NCBI GenBank assembly: GCA_947444055.1
Contig: CANEYR010000027.1
Coordinates: 1 to 46,505, forward strand
From: Planctomycetota bacterium
GTDB taxonomy: Bacteria > Planctomycetota > UBA1135 > UBA2386
Direction: 5' to 3'
DNA: 46,505 bases
The notes under the pieces are model-generated. The model had not been told where the DNA came from, did not search any database, and saw nothing but the letters and a program-made list of their open reading frames with translations. How positions within the stretch are numbered: the first letter of the stretch is position 1; every line of letters starts with the position of its first letter. Position numbers and translations under genes: made by a program. Below are positions 8,785 to 16,478 of this stretch, piece after piece.

Positions 8785-9000
8785 GGCAGACGTCAGTTCC
8801 GAGGTAGCAAGGCAGTCTAGCGGACGGTGGAGCAGTCGGCGTCAGTGAGCCTGGAGCTGGCATGACGTTCCAACCGGAGGCAAATAGTCTCCTTCGGACT
8901 CTGGGCAACACCCCGGCAGCAACGAGCGATTGCGCACGCGACGCCACCGCGGGCCCCGGCGATGCCTTCTCAAAACGCGCCAAAGTCTGCTTGCCGTCGG

Positions 9001-11184
9001 TCAGAACCTCAGGGAATGGGCGATCTTGAACTGCAGGCTCTGCTCGGTTGGCACGATCGAATCGTCCTCCTCGCGTTGCCACGCAGTGCCGAGCACGGCG
9101 AAGAAATCGCAGCCCGGTGCATAGATCCAGCGCAGGCGACTCTGCCAGCCAAGCACGTTGGACTCATTGTCGAATTGCACCAGGTTGCGCAGGCTGACCG
9201 CCGGCGTGAAGTGCAGGTCAACGCGGCCAGACCCGATGTGGGTGGTGAACGCACGCCCCGGCCCAAGGTCGACGATCGCGGTGTCGTAGCCGCCACCCAC
9301 ATGCAGCAAGGGCGACGTGCGCCACTCCAGTTGGCTCTCCACCCGATCGCTGCGACCGCCGAAGAAGTCGCCGGTCGACAGCAGGAAGGAGCCGTTCCAC
9401 GGGCGGCCTTCACTCGTCTCCGCGAACACCCCGAATCGAGTGCCTTGGTAGTCCCCAGAAAACACCGTGACCGAGTCGCGAAACAGCGTGAAGTCCGTGT
9501 CGACGCGCTCGGTTTCCGCGCGCACAAAGGCGCTGATCTCGTCGCCGCTGTGCAATTCGACGCCGAGCTGATCGATGCCAAGACGCGACTGCTGCGGATC
9601 GCCGTTGAGCGCGTCGCCGCGTTCCGCTTCCAGCTCGCACACCAAGCGACGAATCGCACCACCCTCGGCGAGCCGCGGGCGGTACTCGACTTCGGCCGCG
9701 GATTGGCGGGTGCCGCGTCGGCGCACGAAGCCGAGTGCCGGCTGAAAGTCGTCCGCGACCCAACGCGTGCCGACGCCGGCGGTCCATTCGCTGCCACGCG
9801 CGCGCAGATCAACGCCAAGGCTCTCGCCATCGTCCGCCGCCTGCGCCCCCGTCGACACCACCGCATCCATCGAAGCGGTGAGATCCAAGTCGCCGAAGAA
9901 CTTCGGGATGCGATGGTAGAAGTCGACGCCCAACACGCTGTTGCTGCCCGTGCTCGCGGGGTTGCCGTTGGTGCCGAGAACACCGATCGTCGTCTGTTCG
10001 CCGATTGCGTACTTGAAGCGCGCCACCGCCAGATTCTCTGACTCGACGACCGCCGTGGCGTCCGCTTCCACATCCAGCAAGCCAACCTCGAACGGCCCTG
10101 CTTCGCCTGTCAACTTCACGCCGACCAGCAGAGGTATCTTGCTGCCATCGCCCGCGAGCCCCATGCGACGCGTGAAGAACGGCAAGAACCTCGAGTTGCC
10201 GGCCTCGCTGGCGCCAAAGTTGAAGTAGCTCGAGCCTTCGAGAAAGAAGTCGCGCTTCTCCGGGAAGAACAGTGGGAAGCGATTGAGGTTGATCTGACGG
10301 CTGTCGTTTTCGGTCTCCGCAAAGTCCGTGAGCACGGTCGTCGCCAAGGTCACCGACGGCGACACGCGATAGTAGAGCTCACCGCCGGCGTCAGGATCGA
10401 CCTGCCAATCGTCAGCGGCCGCCGTTCGATCGCGCGACACACCCCCGGCCACATACGGGACGACTTCGAGGCCGACGCCACCATCGATCTCGCCGAAGCC
10501 CTCGATGCTGCCGCACTCGCTGACGCGAAAGAACGTCACCGACTGGCTCGGATTGGCCCAGCGATAGGCTTCGTTCGTGGACCGCACGTAGCGCGCCAGA
10601 TTGAACCCCCATCGCGACGCAGCATCGCGGCGCGGCAAGCTGCGAAACGGAATCGCGATCTCCGCCATCCAGCCTTCGTCCGTGACGCGCGCCGAGCCTC
10701 GCCAGATCGCATCCCACGGCTTGTCGAAGCGCGCGCCGTTCTGCGAAATCAGGATGTCGCCAATCGAACCGCCGGCGCCGATCTGGAAGAAGTAGGCGGT
10801 GCGACGGTTCTCGAACGGATCCAAGAGAATCTCGACCCGATCATCCGGATCGAGTTTCGCATCGCGGGCGCGCTGCGAGGCGCGGATGCCCGTCGGCGCG
10901 GCGTCGTAGCACCACAGCCCGATGTAGAAATTGTGGCGATCGTGCAGCAGCTTGACGACCGTTCGCTGCGAGGGCGCGCGGCCAAGCCACGGCTCGACCA
11001 TCGTCAATTCCCCAATGGCGGGCGCCGCCTGCCAACAGCCATCGGTCATGTGGCCGTCGATGCGCGGCGCGTCGGCGGGCTCGATGCGCCCCACCGGTGT
11101 CGTCCGCCGCTCTCCCCCACCCTGGGCAACGAGCGCGTCGACACCGAGCACGACGAACAACAGGGACAGCAAGCGCGCCGACAT
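9001..11184 (-). CDS. Secreted CBM9-like / DUF5916-type outer-membrane barrel protein
   Basis: Exported protein of 727 residues. After a signal peptide (cleaved near LVAQ, residue 21), residues about 30-230 look like a CBM9-type sandwich as found before DUF5916 barrels: APRIDGHMTDGCWQAAP, FYIGLWCYD, DDRVEILLDPF, GWMAEIAIPFRSLP. The rest is a long series of alternating beta strands with FFPEKRDFFLEGSSYFNFG, a hallmark of this family, and ends in a C-terminal phenylalanine (AHSLRF), typical of barrels inserted by the BAM machinery. It is probably an outer-membrane protein handling a carbohydrate or other ligand. A 7-base inverted repeat sits directly upstream of the start (11185-11216). Confidence 0.85.
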   Translation of the reverse strand: MSARLLSLLFVVLGVDALVAQGGGERRTTPVGRIEPADAPRIDGHMTDGCWQAAPAIGELTMVEPWLGRAPSQRTVVKLLHDRHNFYIGLWCYDAAPTGIRASQRARDAKLDPDDRVEILLDPFENRRTAYFFQIGAGGSIGDILISQNGARFDKPWDAIWRGSARVTDEGWMAEIAIPFRSLPRRDAASRWGFNLARYVRSTNEAYRWANPSQSVTFFRVSECGSIEGFGEIDGGVGLEVVPYVAGGVSRDRTAAADDWQVDPDAGGELYYRVSPSVTLATTVLTDFAETENDSRQINLNRFPLFFPEKRDFFLEGSSYFNFGASEAGNSRFLPFFTRRMGLAGDGSKIPLLVGVKLTGEAGPFEVGLLDVEADATAVVESENLAVARFKYAIGEQTTIGVLGTNGNPASTGSNSVLGVDFYHRIPKFFGDLDLTASMDAVVSTGAQAADDGESLGVDLRARGSEWTAGVGTRWVADDFQPALGFVRRRGTRQSAAEVEYRPRLAEGGAIRRLVCELEAERGDALNGDPQQSRLGIDQLGVELHSGDEISAFVRAETERVDTDFTLFRDSVTVFSGDYQGTRFGVFAETSEGRPWNGSFLLSTGDFFGGRSDRVESQLEWRTSPLLHVGGGYDTAIVDLGPGRAFTTHIGSGRVDLHFTPAVSLRNLVQFDNESNVLGWQSRLRWIYAPGCDFFAVLGTAWQREEDDSIVPTEQSLQFKIAHSLRF

Positions 11185-11216
11185 GGGCGCGGCACCTTAC
11201 GCATGGCAGCGCGCCC
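11185..11216 (-). repeat. Inverted repeat between pilT and the DUF5916-like gene
   Basis: The arms GGGCGCG (11185-11191) and CGCGCCC (11210-11216) enclose 18 bases, and the proximal arm touches the ATG of the downstream gene. In RNA it would form a hairpin over the region where a ribosome-binding site should be. It has no T-run, so it is either a partial terminator for pilT or a structure that lowers translation of the following gene. Confidence 0.5.
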
Positions 11217-11230
11217 ACGCTGGTTTGATT

Positions 11231-12460
11231 TCAGCGCGTCGGCGTGCGCATCTTCAGCCCGGTCACGCCGCCGAACGCGGCGCCGGGCTGCCCCATGCCT
11301 GGCCGCGCGGACGCTGCACCGGCGCTTGCACCGGCACCAACCGGCGCTGGCTTGTTCGCCATGCCGAGGGTGTTGAGGCCAGCGCTTGGCTTGACCTGCG
11401 TATCGGCCAGACGCCGGCGAATGTCGTCGGGCCGATTGGCCTTCGCAACCGCATCGTCGCCGGTGATCAACCCATCGCTGTACGCCCGCAGCAGTTCGTC
11501 TTCGAGGGTCGACATGCCGTACTGCTTGCCGGTCTGCATGATGTTGAGCAACTGCGTCGACTTGCCCTCGCGGATGAGCGACTTGACGGCATCGGTAGCG
11601 ACCAAGATCTCGCGCACGGTGACGCGGCCGCCGCCAATCTTCGGCACCAATGTCTGCGAGATGACGCCTTGCAGCGTGCTCGACATCTGCACGCGCACTT
11701 GCTGCTGCGCGTCAGTTGGGAAGACGTCGATGATGCGATCGACGGTCGAGATCGCGCTCGTCGTGTGCAGCGTGCCAAACACCAAGTGCCCGGTCTCCGC
11801 GGCGGTGATCGCCATCGAGATGGTCTCGAGGTCCCGCATCTCGCCGATCAGGATCACGTCGGGATCTTGTCGCAGCGCCCGCCGCAGCCCTTCGCGGAAC
11901 GACGGGCAGTCTTGGCCGATCTGTCGCTGCGTGACGAAGCACTTCTTGTCCGGGTGAACGAATTCGAGCGGATCCTCCATCGTCAGGATGTGGCCGTGCT
12001 CGGTCTGGTTGATGTAGTCGATCATCGCCGCGAGCGTGGTCGACTTGCCGGAGCCGGTTGGGCCAGTCACCAGCACGAGCCCGCGCGGCTTGGCCGCCAT
12101 GTCGAGGCAGATCTGCGGCAGGTTGAGCTTCTTGTGATCAGGGATCTCGTCAGGGATCTGGCGACAAACGACCCCGACTGCGTTGCGTTGGTGCAGGGCG
12201 TTCACGCGGAAGCGCGCCAAGTCCTTCACGGCGAAGGAGAAGTCGATGTCCTTCTCCTTGAGGAAGCGCTCCCACTGCTCGGGCCCCATCATCTGCTTGG
12301 CCAAGTCGGAGGTCAGTTCGGGGGTCAGTTTTCCGAACTCATCCTGCTGCTGAACCTCGCCGTCGACGCGAAAACCAGGTGCGCTGCCGGCCTTGACGTG
12401 CAGGTCCGAAGCACCCTTCTTGACCATGGCATGGAGTAAGTCTTCGATACGAAGTGACAC
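11231..12460 (-). CDS. pilT: Type IV pilus twitching motility ATPase PilT
   Basis: Hexameric ATPase that powers pilus retraction at the inner membrane. The N-terminus has the PilT signature LLHAMVKKGASDLHVKAG. Walker A is GPTGSGKSTT; the Asp and His boxes are seen in MEDPLEFVH and TGHLVFGTLHTT; Walker B lies in DPDVILIGEMRDLETI. The C-terminus carries a Gly/Ala-rich tail of about 50 residues. The GTG at 12460 is preferred because AGGGAAG lies a few bases upstream and the protein then begins as PilT normally does; an ATG at 12514 would add 18 unlikely residues. Other pilus genes are absent from the window. It is divergent from ppk. Confidence 0.93.
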   Translation of the reverse strand: MSLRIEDLLHAMVKKGASDLHVKAGSAPGFRVDGEVQQQDEFGKLTPELTSDLAKQMMGPEQWERFLKEKDIDFSFAVKDLARFRVNALHQRNAVGVVCRQIPDEIPDHKKLNLPQICLDMAAKPRGLVLVTGPTGSGKSTTLAAMIDYINQTEHGHILTMEDPLEFVHPDKKCFVTQRQIGQDCPSFREGLRRALRQDPDVILIGEMRDLETISMAITAAETGHLVFGTLHTTSAISTVDRIIDVFPTDAQQQVRVQMSSTLQGVISQTLVPKIGGGRVTVREILVATDAVKSLIREGKSTQLLNIMQTGKQYGMSTLEDELLRAYSDGLITGDDAVAKANRPDDIRRRLADTQVKPSAGLNTLGMANKPAPVGAGASAGAASARPGMGQPGAAFGGVTGLKMRTPTR

Positions 12461-12679
12461 GGTTTCTTCCCTTTCCGGTGTAGTGCCGCCTCGTCCCAAG
12501 GACTGAATCGGCATGGGCTTGTAGCAACCTTGATAGGCGCGAGAGAAGGTTGGCCAGGCGCGAGACAACCGGCCCGGCGCCACCGCCCTGGGGAAAGTTC
12601 GGTGAGAAGCAGGTCGCTGGTTGGCAACCCCGCCGTCGGCAGGTCGAATGCGACACCGATTCTGGGAGAGGACTGGCCG

Positions 12680-15049
12680 ATGAGTGATCTCGAACTGCAA
12701 CCGATGCGCATGCCCGACGACAGCCTGAGCCGCCAACACCGACTACCTGACGCTGCGCAATCGGCCAGCGGCGGCGGCCAAGCGCCGGAGCCAGCCCCCG
12801 CCCATGCCGCCGTCGGTCCCGCGGTCTCGACCGCGCCCTCGACCCTCCCTCCGACCGGCGCCGCCCAGGCGATCCCCAATCCTGCGCCGGTGTTTGCAGT
12901 CTCCCCGCAAACCCCGATCAGCTCACTCGATCGCACCACCCTGTTCGTCAACCGCGAACAATCGTGGCTCGCGTTCAACCGGCGCGTGCTCGAAGAGGCG
13001 GCCGACCCGAGCAATCCGCTGCTTGAGCGCGTCAAGTTCTTGGCGATCGCCAGCACCAACCTCGACGAGTTCTTCGAGATTCGGGTCGCCGGCGTCATGG
13101 AACTGGTCGAAGCCGGGCTGCCAGGCGAGAACCCAGATGGCATCAAGCCCAGCGAAGAACTGGAGCGTGTGCGCACCGACGCGCACACGTTCACGGCCGA
13201 GATGCACCGCACGTGGCGCGAACTGCTGTTGCCGGAGTTGGCCAAGGCGGGCGTTGAGTTTCGACCCGTTCGGCAATTGAGCCTCGCGCAGCAGAAGTGG
13301 GTCGACAACTACTTCCGCAAAGAGGTCTATCCGATCCTGACGCCGCTCGCGATCGACACCGCGCACCCGTTCCCGGTGCTGCTCAACAAGTCGCTCAACC
13401 TTGTGGTGTTGTTGCAGGATCCGCGACAAGTGCGCCGCACTCCGCGCATGGCGGTCGTGCAGGTGCCGCGCGCCTTCCCGCGGGTGCTGCGCGTGCCAGA
13501 AGCTGACGGTCCGCGCGCCTACGTCTTCACCGCCGACGTCGTGCAAGCCAATCTGCGCGAACTGTTCCCCGGCCTCGAAGTCGTGCACGCGAGCACCTTC
13601 CGCGTCACCCGCGACAGCAATCTCGACGTCGACGAAGTGCAGGCGATCGACCTGATGAGTTCCATCGAGAAGGAGCTGATCAAACGCCGTCGCGGCGAGC
13701 CCGTGCGCCTTGAGATCGACCACGGCGCGCATCCCGACGTGCTCGAGCGCTTCCAGAAAGCCTTCGGGCTCGAAGCCGACGACATCTATTTCTGCGATGG
13801 CCCGGTCAACATTGGACGCGTCATGGAGCTCTACCAAATGGTGGAGCAACCAGAACTCAAGGACGTCCCGGCTCAGCCACGACGGCAATGGAGCTGGGCC
13901 ACTGGCGACGCCATGTTTGCCGATCTGCGCGATGGCGACATCCTGCTGCACCATCCGTACGAATCGTTCTCGACGGTCGAAGACTTTGTCCGGTTCGCGG
14001 CACGCGACCCCAGGGTGCTCGCGATCAAGCAAACGATCTATCGCGCCGGCAGCAAGAACCTGATGGTCGAAGCTTTGATTGAAGCCGCCCAACAACAAAA
14101 GCAAGTCACGGCCATCGTTGAGTTGAGGGCTCGCTTTGACGAAGAGGCGAACATCCTGTGGGCGCGCCGCATGGAGCAAGCCGGTGTGCACGTCGTCTAC
14201 GGCATCGTCGGCCTGAAGACGCACGCCAAGTGCACGCTCGTGGTGCGGCGCGAGGACGACGGCAGCTTGCGCCGCTACTGCCACCTCGGCACCGGCAACT
14301 ACAACCCGGCGACGGCGAGGCTCTACACCGACATTGGCCTGTTGACCTCGCGCGCGGAACTCGGCGAAGAAGTCGCCGAGACGTTCAACATGATCACCGG
14401 CTACACGCGCGTGCCGCAGATGGAGCACTTGCTCGTGGCGCCGTTCACGTTGCGCGACAAGGTGCTGTTGTTGATCAAGACGGAGATCGACAACAAGAAG
14501 GCTGGCAAGCCGGCCGCAATCAAGGCCAAGCTCAACAACCTCACCGATCCGCAGATCATCATGGCGCTCTACGAAGCGTCGCGCGCGGGCGTGCGCGTGC
14601 AGCTGTGCGTGCGCAGTGTCTGCTGCCTGCGACCGGGCGTGCCAGGGCTCAGCGACAACATCACCGTGAAAGCGATCGTCGACCGCTTCCTCGAACACAG
14701 CCGCGTCTACTACTTCGAGAACAACGGAGCGCCGCAGGTATTCTTGTCGTCCGCCGACTGGATGGTGCGCAACCTCGACCGCCGCGTCGAAGTCGCCGCC
14801 CCCATTCTCGACCCCGAGCTGAAGAAGCGGGTCATCGATGAAGTGCTCGGCATGGCGCTCAACGACAACACCAAGGCGCGGCGCGTGCTGCCAAGCGGGC
14901 TGTGCGAACGCATCGTGCGCGCCGAGGGCGAACCGCCGTTGCGCAGCCAGCTGGCCCTGCTTGAGATGACGATGAAGCAGCCGGAGTCGACACCCGAAGG
15001 TGGCGTGTCAGACCCGCAGAAGCGCCGCAACAAGAAGAAGAAGCGCTAG
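12680..15049 (+). CDS. ppk: Polyphosphate kinase 1
   Basis: Makes polyphosphate from the terminal phosphate of ATP, reversibly. The protein has 789 residues. After an unusual Ala/Pro-rich lead of about 85 residues, the canonical start FVNREQSWLAFNRRVLEEA appears. The C-terminal phospholipase-D-like halves hold both conserved histidine motifs, LKTHAKCTLVVRRE and HLGTGNYNPATARLYTD. The tail is basic (RRNKKKKR). The ATG at 12680 has GGGAGAGG 8 bases upstream. The gene stands alone; no exopolyphosphatase (ppx) gene is nearby. The low-complexity N-terminal lead is probably disordered and is not part of the family core. Confidence 0.95.
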   Translation: MSDLELQPMRMPDDSLSRQHRLPDAAQSASGGGQAPEPAPAHAAVGPAVSTAPSTLPPTGAAQAIPNPAPVFAVSPQTPISSLDRTTLFVNREQSWLAFNRRVLEEAADPSNPLLERVKFLAIASTNLDEFFEIRVAGVMELVEAGLPGENPDGIKPSEELERVRTDAHTFTAEMHRTWRELLLPELAKAGVEFRPVRQLSLAQQKWVDNYFRKEVYPILTPLAIDTAHPFPVLLNKSLNLVVLLQDPRQVRRTPRMAVVQVPRAFPRVLRVPEADGPRAYVFTADVVQANLRELFPGLEVVHASTFRVTRDSNLDVDEVQAIDLMSSIEKELIKRRRGEPVRLEIDHGAHPDVLERFQKAFGLEADDIYFCDGPVNIGRVMELYQMVEQPELKDVPAQPRRQWSWATGDAMFADLRDGDILLHHPYESFSTVEDFVRFAARDPRVLAIKQTIYRAGSKNLMVEALIEAAQQQKQVTAIVELRARFDEEANILWARRMEQAGVHVVYGIVGLKTHAKCTLVVRREDDGSLRRYCHLGTGNYNPATARLYTDIGLLTSRAELGEEVAETFNMITGYTRVPQMEHLLVAPFTLRDKVLLLIKTEIDNKKAGKPAAIKAKLNNLTDPQIIMALYEASRAGVRVQLCVRSVCCLRPGVPGLSDNITVKAIVDRFLEHSRVYYFENNGAPQVFLSSADWMVRNLDRRVEVAAPILDPELKKRVIDEVLGMALNDNTKARRVLPSGLCERIVRAEGEPPLRSQLALLEMTMKQPESTPEGGVSDPQKRRNKKKKR

Positions 15050-15066
15050 CTGCGGTCGGCGCGCAC

Positions 15067-15090
15067 GCCTTGCGGCTCACCCCGCAAGGC
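15067..15090. terminator. Hairpin between convergent ppk and the secreted-protein gene
   Basis: A perfect 9-base-pair stem, GCCTTGCGG / CCGCAAGGC, with a 6-base loop sits 18 bases after the ppk stop and 17 bases from the stop of the convergent gene. It lacks a T-run on either strand, so it may act as a bidirectional transcript end or 3' stabiliser. A second small hairpin (15101-15118, GTCGGC/GCCGAC) overlaps the opposing stop codon. Confidence 0.5.
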
Positions 15091-15106
15091 TATGCGGCCC
15101 GTCGGC

Positions 15107-16297
15107 TCAGAGGCCGACGCGAGCGCGACCACCGTTGCTGAACGCCAAGCCCGCGGGGCCGGTGTCCAAGCTCGCACCTTGGTTGAACAGCTCGAAGCCG
15201 AGCAAGTTGGTGGCCAGTGGAATGGCGAAGTTCCAGGTCGCCGTGTTGCTGGCGCCAATCAACGTGTCGGTCACCAACGGATCGACCAGCAGATCGCAGC
15301 CAGGCCAGCCGAACGAGGCCAGCGACAGTGGCAACGGAATCACACCACTCGCCAACGTGTTGGAGAGGCCCGTGATCATCAGGCCGATGTTCACCGGCAG
15401 GTTGCTCAGGTTGACCGACAGCGTCGCGCCAAGCTTAGGCAGCGAACCAGGTGCCGCCGCGAGGGCAGGCACGCCAAGTGCGCCGGGGCAACCCGCGCCG
15501 AACGTCGTGTACTGCGCCCCATACGTGATCGTCAGGTTGTCGATCGCGAAGACATTGCCCGCGGCGGTTCCACCCGTGAACAAGCGGAAGTCGGTTGGCA
15601 ACGGCGCGCCAACTGCGGGCGCCACCGGCAGCAGCAGCGGCGTGGTCGGCGTGTAGGTGGTCGTGACGTTGGTGACTCCGTTCGTGATCGAGAAATCAAC
15701 GTGGGTGCCGGCCACCATGTCGATCGTCACCGCCCAGTGATGCCACACGGCCATGGCCAACCCTTGGAACGCCGCGTTCGGGAGCACGGTCACGATGGTC
15801 GCGGGCGGTGTCGCGCCGCGGGCGACGACGTTCGCATCCCACGTGGTCGGCGGGAACACGACACCAAGCGGATACGCCGCCACCAAGTTGACGTAGATCG
15901 AATTGGTCGACGGCTGGAACGAGAAGCTGCCGATGTTGTTCAGCGGCACGACGGCGCCGAGGTAGTTGCAGCACACGTCGTACTCAATCCGGACGCGACC
16001 GGTCGGCAGGGTAACCGCACGCTGCGACCGCGCGAACGCGGTGCCGCCGCCGGCCAAGCCTCCCCAGAAGTTGGCGCCGCCGTTGCCGTTCACGGGAACG
16101 CCAAGTGTGTTCCCGGCATACGTGTGGAGGTTGCCGTCGATCGTGCCAGCGACAGCCGGCACATAGAAGCCATCTTGGCCGGCCGCCGGAATGCCCGTGG
16201 CACTCGCCACAAACGTTTCGAAGCCGGTCGAGTACCCTTGGCCTACAGCCGTTCCAACGAGAGAGAGCAAGCAGAGAATGGGGGCAGAGCTACGCAT
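15107..16297 (-). CDS. Secreted beta-sandwich protein with planctomycete-type C-terminal domain
   Basis: Exported protein of 396 residues, function unknown. The signal peptide is APILCLLSLVGTAVGQ. The ATG at 16297 is chosen because AGGAG sits just upstream; a start at 16315 would place that site inside the gene. Residues about 20-270 look like a jelly-roll or lectin-like sandwich (DGFYVPAVAGTIDGNLHTY, AVWHHWAVTIDM, IDNLTITYG). The C-terminal domain starts at TTFGAGCPGALGVP and ends LGFELFNQGASLDTGP plus a short LAFSNGGRARVGL, the same architecture as three other exported proteins in the window. WHHWAV followed by DFSI resembles laminin-G/concanavalin-type folds; a carbohydrate-binding role is possible but unproven. 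Confidence 0.8.
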   Translation of the reverse strand: MRSSAPILCLLSLVGTAVGQGYSTGFETFVASATGIPAAGQDGFYVPAVAGTIDGNLHTYAGNTLGVPVNGNGGANFWGGLAGGGTAFARSQRAVTLPTGRVRIEYDVCCNYLGAVVPLNNIGSFSFQPSTNSIYVNLVAAYPLGVVFPPTTWDANVVARGATPPATIVTVLPNAAFQGLAMAVWHHWAVTIDMVAGTHVDFSITNGVTNVTTTYTPTTPLLLPVAPAVGAPLPTDFRLFTGGTAAGNVFAIDNLTITYGAQYTTFGAGCPGALGVPALAAAPGSLPKLGATLSVNLSNLPVNIGLMITGLSNTLASGVIPLPLSLASFGWPGCDLLVDPLVTDTLIGASNTATWNFAIPLATNLLGFELFNQGASLDTGPAGLAFSNGGRARVGL

Positions 16298-16387
16298 GGT
16301 TCTCCTGAGATGCAATGAAATCGAGAGGCGAGTTCCCCTCGATGCGGGCCGATTGCATCACCATGGCATGCCGCTGACAAGGGGGCA

Positions 16388-16416
16388 CTCAATGCGGGTC
16401 GCCGCACTTCATTGAG
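16388..16416 (-). repeat. Inverted repeat downstream of the Asp-box lipoprotein gene
   Basis: The arms CTCAATG (16388-16394) and CATTGAG (16410-16416) enclose a nested CGG-GTCG-CCG. The element lies about 60 bases past the stop of the gene ending at 16479 and ahead of the same-strand gene starting at 16297. It may be a transcript end, but no T-run follows. Confidence 0.4.
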
Positions 16417-16478
16417 GCGGAGCGTTTCCGCTGCTGTGCGACACGCCGGTCGCACGCGCGACGCCTCTGGCTCGCCAT

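Noticed and set aside
12923..14698. Long open frame antisense to ppk (591 codons)
   Set aside because: High GC content leaves antisense frames open; the forward frame carries all PPK motifs, and the antisense product is His/Asp/Arg-rich without domains.
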